Origin: JADJPF01 sp964492845 | GTDB taxonomy: Bacteria; Acidobacteriota; Blastocatellia; Chloracidobacteriales; JADJPF01 | DNA: 64,000 bases | NCBI GenBank assembly: GCA_964492845.1 | Contig: CAZBMZ010000032.1 | Coordinates: 1 to 64,000 of the forward strand | Direction of reading: 5' to 3' | Shown here: positions 63,984 through 64,000 of the stretch, one piece after another | Layout of the letters: each line of letters opens with the position of its first letter | How positions within the stretch are numbered: position 1 is the stretch's first letter | Notes under the pieces: model-generated | The model's database searches: none | Seen by the model: only the letters and a program-made list of their open reading frames with translations | Told to the model about the DNA's origin: nothing | Position numbers and translations under genes: made by a program

Positions 63984-64000
63984 TAGGTTTGACAAAACTA

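Overview
The window is an AT-rich bacterial chromosome segment. A Gram-negative cell envelope is implied by a LolA-like carrier, HtrA, MltG and a DevBCA/HlyD-type exporter. A very long duplicated MacB-like permease (ADOP type), several Ser/Thr kinases fused to TPR, receiver or 7TM modules, and an ECF sigma factor of the Acidobacteria/Planctomycetes-rich type translationally coupled to a kinase-TPR protein all fit Acidobacteriota, perhaps a low-GC Blastocatellia-like lineage. This placement is inferred from gene content; no rRNA or other phylogenetic marker was used.

Layout. 1-3.4 kb is an insertion-sequence graveyard. It holds the right end of one IS256-type element, an IS630 transposase with a canonical -1 slippery site, a fragment of another DDE transposase, one near-complete IS256-family element whose leader folds into a long hairpin, and a broken IS1-like transposase. 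3.6-7.3 kb is a CecR-type TetR regulator with a devC-devA-devB export operon. 7.3-20.3 kb carries secreted peptidases (S53 and a HEMGH metallopeptidase), an ADOP permease, a LolA-like protein, methyltransferases and a TPR protein. 20.4-23.9 kb is an arsenic operon (arsI-acr3-arsC plus a FAD oxidoreductase). 24.2-26.4 kb is aceK plus an unknown gene. 26.4-35.4 kb mixes signalling kinases, an HDAC-like deacetylase operon, rsmD and a TMTC-like membrane protein. The HDAC operon contains a small two-TM protein with an in-frame TGA in a C-x-x-(TGA) context.

35.6-41.2 kb encodes periplasmic proteolysis and envelope functions (HtrA, a peptidoglycan-binding protein, an M16 pair, a deformylase-like protein). 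41.5-44.4 kb has a pilin gene behind a sigma-54-type promoter and an ECF sigma/anti-sigma pair. 46-50 kb has ruvX-mltG and an unknown protein beside a small histidine kinase. 51.4-56.8 kb has a double-GAF protein and an ECF sigma-kinase-TPR pair. 57-64 kb has a peptidoglycan-binding-domain protein, a bacterial homologue of the eukaryotic major vault protein, an aldo/keto reductase, an MGDG-synthase-like glycosyltransferase and an HU protein.

The two most notable items are the major vault protein homologue (58877-61174, minus) and the candidate selenoprotein (29688-29936, minus). No CRISPR array, prophage, rRNA or tRNA gene was recognised by eye.
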